Below, one piece after another: positions 14,311 through 15,429 of a stretch of DNA of 15,429 nucleotides; position 1 is the first letter of the stretch, and each line of letters starts with the position of its first letter. This DNA is from Acidobacteriaceae bacterium (GTDB taxonomy: Bacteria > Acidobacteriota > Terriglobia > Terriglobales > Acidobacteriaceae): positions 201-15,629 of the forward strand of contig PLBD01000556.1 in the NCBI GenBank assembly GCA_003135315.1. Reading direction: 5' to 3'. Under the pieces are notes generated by a model, which was given only the letters and a program-made list of their open reading frames with translations, did no database searches and had not been told where the DNA came from. The position numbers and the translations under genes are program-made.

Positions 14311-15129
14311 ATGGCGATCGTGGAAGATTCCGAAGGCGACTCTGCGAGCAGAGTTCAGTTCTTAGATACCATCGTGACTAACGCAAACCGCGTTAACTTG
14401 TTCGGATTTGGCTATCGGCCCTATTGGATCATGTCCGACAGAACTGGCCTATCGGCATTCGCTTATGCATGGGCATTCTCGCGGCGGTTCCTTGCTGTTT
14501 CCGGAATCGGCTTGATCCTCGCCATACTGGCGGCTTTGTTGCTGTACAAGCTCGTCCTCGAGGCAAAGGCCGTTTTGGGGAAGCCGGCGGCTCGCTCGTT
14601 TCTCCAGGATTGCCTACTGATCATCATCCCCTGCTTCCTGCTGGTGAGTGTCCTCCTCAGGCAGCCCATGAGTTTGACGCTCGCTTTCCTGGGAACGCTA
14701 CTGCCTTTGTATGGCTGCCTGGCTCGTATAGGGTGCTTTCTGGGAGGATGCTGCTACGGGAAGCCGTCCCCGGTAGGTATTCTTTATCCCGCGTCAACGT
14801 TTCATTCCATCGATCACGGATGTAGAAGATCTTCGCCTAGTCCTAACCCAGGCATGCGCGTGTTTCCGATACAGCTTGTAGAAGCGACGGTGCAAGCGGT
14901 GCTTTTCGTAACATTGGCCACCCTCGTGTGGCACTGTCCGCATGCAGCCGCATCGATCTTCTGGTTGTACCTCCTCCTGTACGCCGTCAGTCGGTTCGTG
15001 CTCGATTTCTACCGAACCACCAGCGCCCGGCCTAGATACTGGCGCTTTTCGGAAGCGCAAATGGTATGCCTGGGATTACAGGTGGTCGGCTTCGCGGTTC
15101 TGGTCCAGCAATCATTACGAGCAGTCTGA
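14311..15129 (+). CDS. Lgt-like (prolipoprotein diacylglyceryl transferase family) membrane protein, degenerate
   Basis: A 272-residue polytopic membrane protein. The strongest family mark is ARIGCFLGGCCYGKP (R139 onward), equivalent to the GRIGCF-GCCYG core of Lgt. FPIQLVEA follows, matching the HPTQLYE stretch, and RFVLDFYR matches RF--EFFR near the C-terminus. True Lgt transfers diacylglycerol from phosphatidylglycerol to a lipobox Cys. However, the HGGL region, whose His matters for Lgt activity, is not seen; a hydrophobic segment ending in LLRQPMSLTLAF takes its place. It may be a paralogue with another role. The frame is open from ATG 14236 (297 residues). I prefer ATG 14311 because the other array promoters sit about 90-110 bp from their start codons; its ribosome site (GGAG, 11 nt away) is only fair. 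Preceded by module L. Confidence 0.72.
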   Translation: MAIVEDSEGDSASRVQFLDTIVTNANRVNLFGFGYRPYWIMSDRTGLSAFAYAWAFSRRFLAVSGIGLILAILAALLLYKLVLEAKAVLGKPAARSFLQDCLLIIIPCFLLVSVLLRQPMSLTLAFLGTLLPLYGCLARIGCFLGGCCYGKPSPVGILYPASTFHSIDHGCRRSSPSPNPGMRVFPIQLVEATVQAVLFVTLATLVWHCPHAAASIFWLYLLLYAVSRFVLDFYRTTSARPRYWRFSEAQMVCLGLQVVGFAVLVQQSLRAV

Positions 15130-15429
15130 CGGACAGCGCCGTTACGTGCAGAAGAACTAGTACAGAAACTCACAGATTTCGGAACAATGACAAACCCGGC
15201 CAAGCCCAAAGGACGCACCAAGCCATCGACATCGGGACCAGTGGTTGCTCTGACCTGCGTGTCAAACGGACTGGAAATCTAGGAAGCAAGGAAGCACGCA
15301 GCGCTGGCATCACCAGCACAGGGGGGAACGTCCTCGCGACAACAGTCGTGGGTAAATATCGAATGGATTATTTTGCCGCGCCTTTGATCTAGAACCGAAA
15401 CGCCCTGCGCTTGAAGATCTCCCGCACGC
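15130..15429. other. Right flank without a recognised gene
   Basis: After the Lgt-like stop codon no confident gene is visible. The minus strand is open from the window edge down to a stop at 15389-15391, ending REIFKRRAFRF. That could be the tail of a gene entering from the right, but about a dozen codons are not enough to claim it. A short plus-strand frame at 15187-15282 is listed separately. Confidence 0.4.
15187..15282 (+). CDS. Possible 31-residue small protein
   Basis: ATG at 15187 to TAG at 15282 encodes a 31-residue Pro/Thr/Lys-rich peptide with one Cys, starting MTNPAKPKGRTK. A weak GGA lies 5 nt before the start. It lies 57 bp after the Lgt-like gene on the same strand. No family is recognised, there is no lipobox or transmembrane segment, and such a short frame can arise by chance. 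Confidence 0.15.
   Translation: MTNPAKPKGRTKPSTSGPVVALTCVSNGLEI

Overview
The window looks like chromosomal DNA from an Acidobacteriota (Terriglobia-like) bacterium. This is inferred from protein types rather than any marker gene: a one-piece sensor kinase with a periplasmic Reg_prop/Y_Y_Y propeller, a secreted NHL-propeller protein with HYDIN/ASH-like 'choice-of-anchor' domains, a DoxX-like membrane protein, and a DUF3300/DUF2950 pair. No rRNA, tRNA, CRISPR, insertion sequence or phage gene was seen.

Layout. On the minus strand, reading right to left, a secreted DUF3300 protein (4683-6644) is followed by a secreted DUF2950 protein (3676-4620). Next comes an ABC exporter of DevBCA/MacAB type in the order permease (2229-3353), ATPase (1456-2208), HlyD-type adaptor (192-1265). 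On the plus strand, divergent from DUF3300, lie a hybrid-propeller histidine kinase (6993-10106), its NarL/LuxR-type response regulator (10115-10744) and a DoxX-like protein (10871-11284). These are followed by a secreted NHL-propeller protein (11568-13823) with a strong hairpin behind it, and a degenerate Lgt-like membrane protein (14311-15129). Bases 1-191 and 15130-15429 hold no recognised gene.

The main discovery is a shared promoter module that occurs five times, always in the sense orientation upstream of a transcription unit: DUF3300-DUF2950, permease-ATPase, adaptor, NHL protein and Lgt-like protein. Each copy has three or four direct repeats of a hexamer close to GTGGTA, spaced exactly 24 or 25 bp apart. 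An A-rich tract running into CCTCTTAT and then CGTGATG follows, and a CATAGT(A) box (a plausible -10) begins exactly 52 or 53 bp after the start of the last hexamer. In four copies the start codon lies about 90-110 bp further on. This describes a local regulon with array-type activator sites. The two-component system sits in the middle of it and lacks the module, so it is the natural candidate regulator; that last step is inference.

Taken together, the window appears to be a coordinated cell-envelope programme. A periplasmic sensor pair sits among an efflux or secretion ABC pump, secreted proteins of unknown function and a membrane enzyme homologue, most of them under one promoter architecture.
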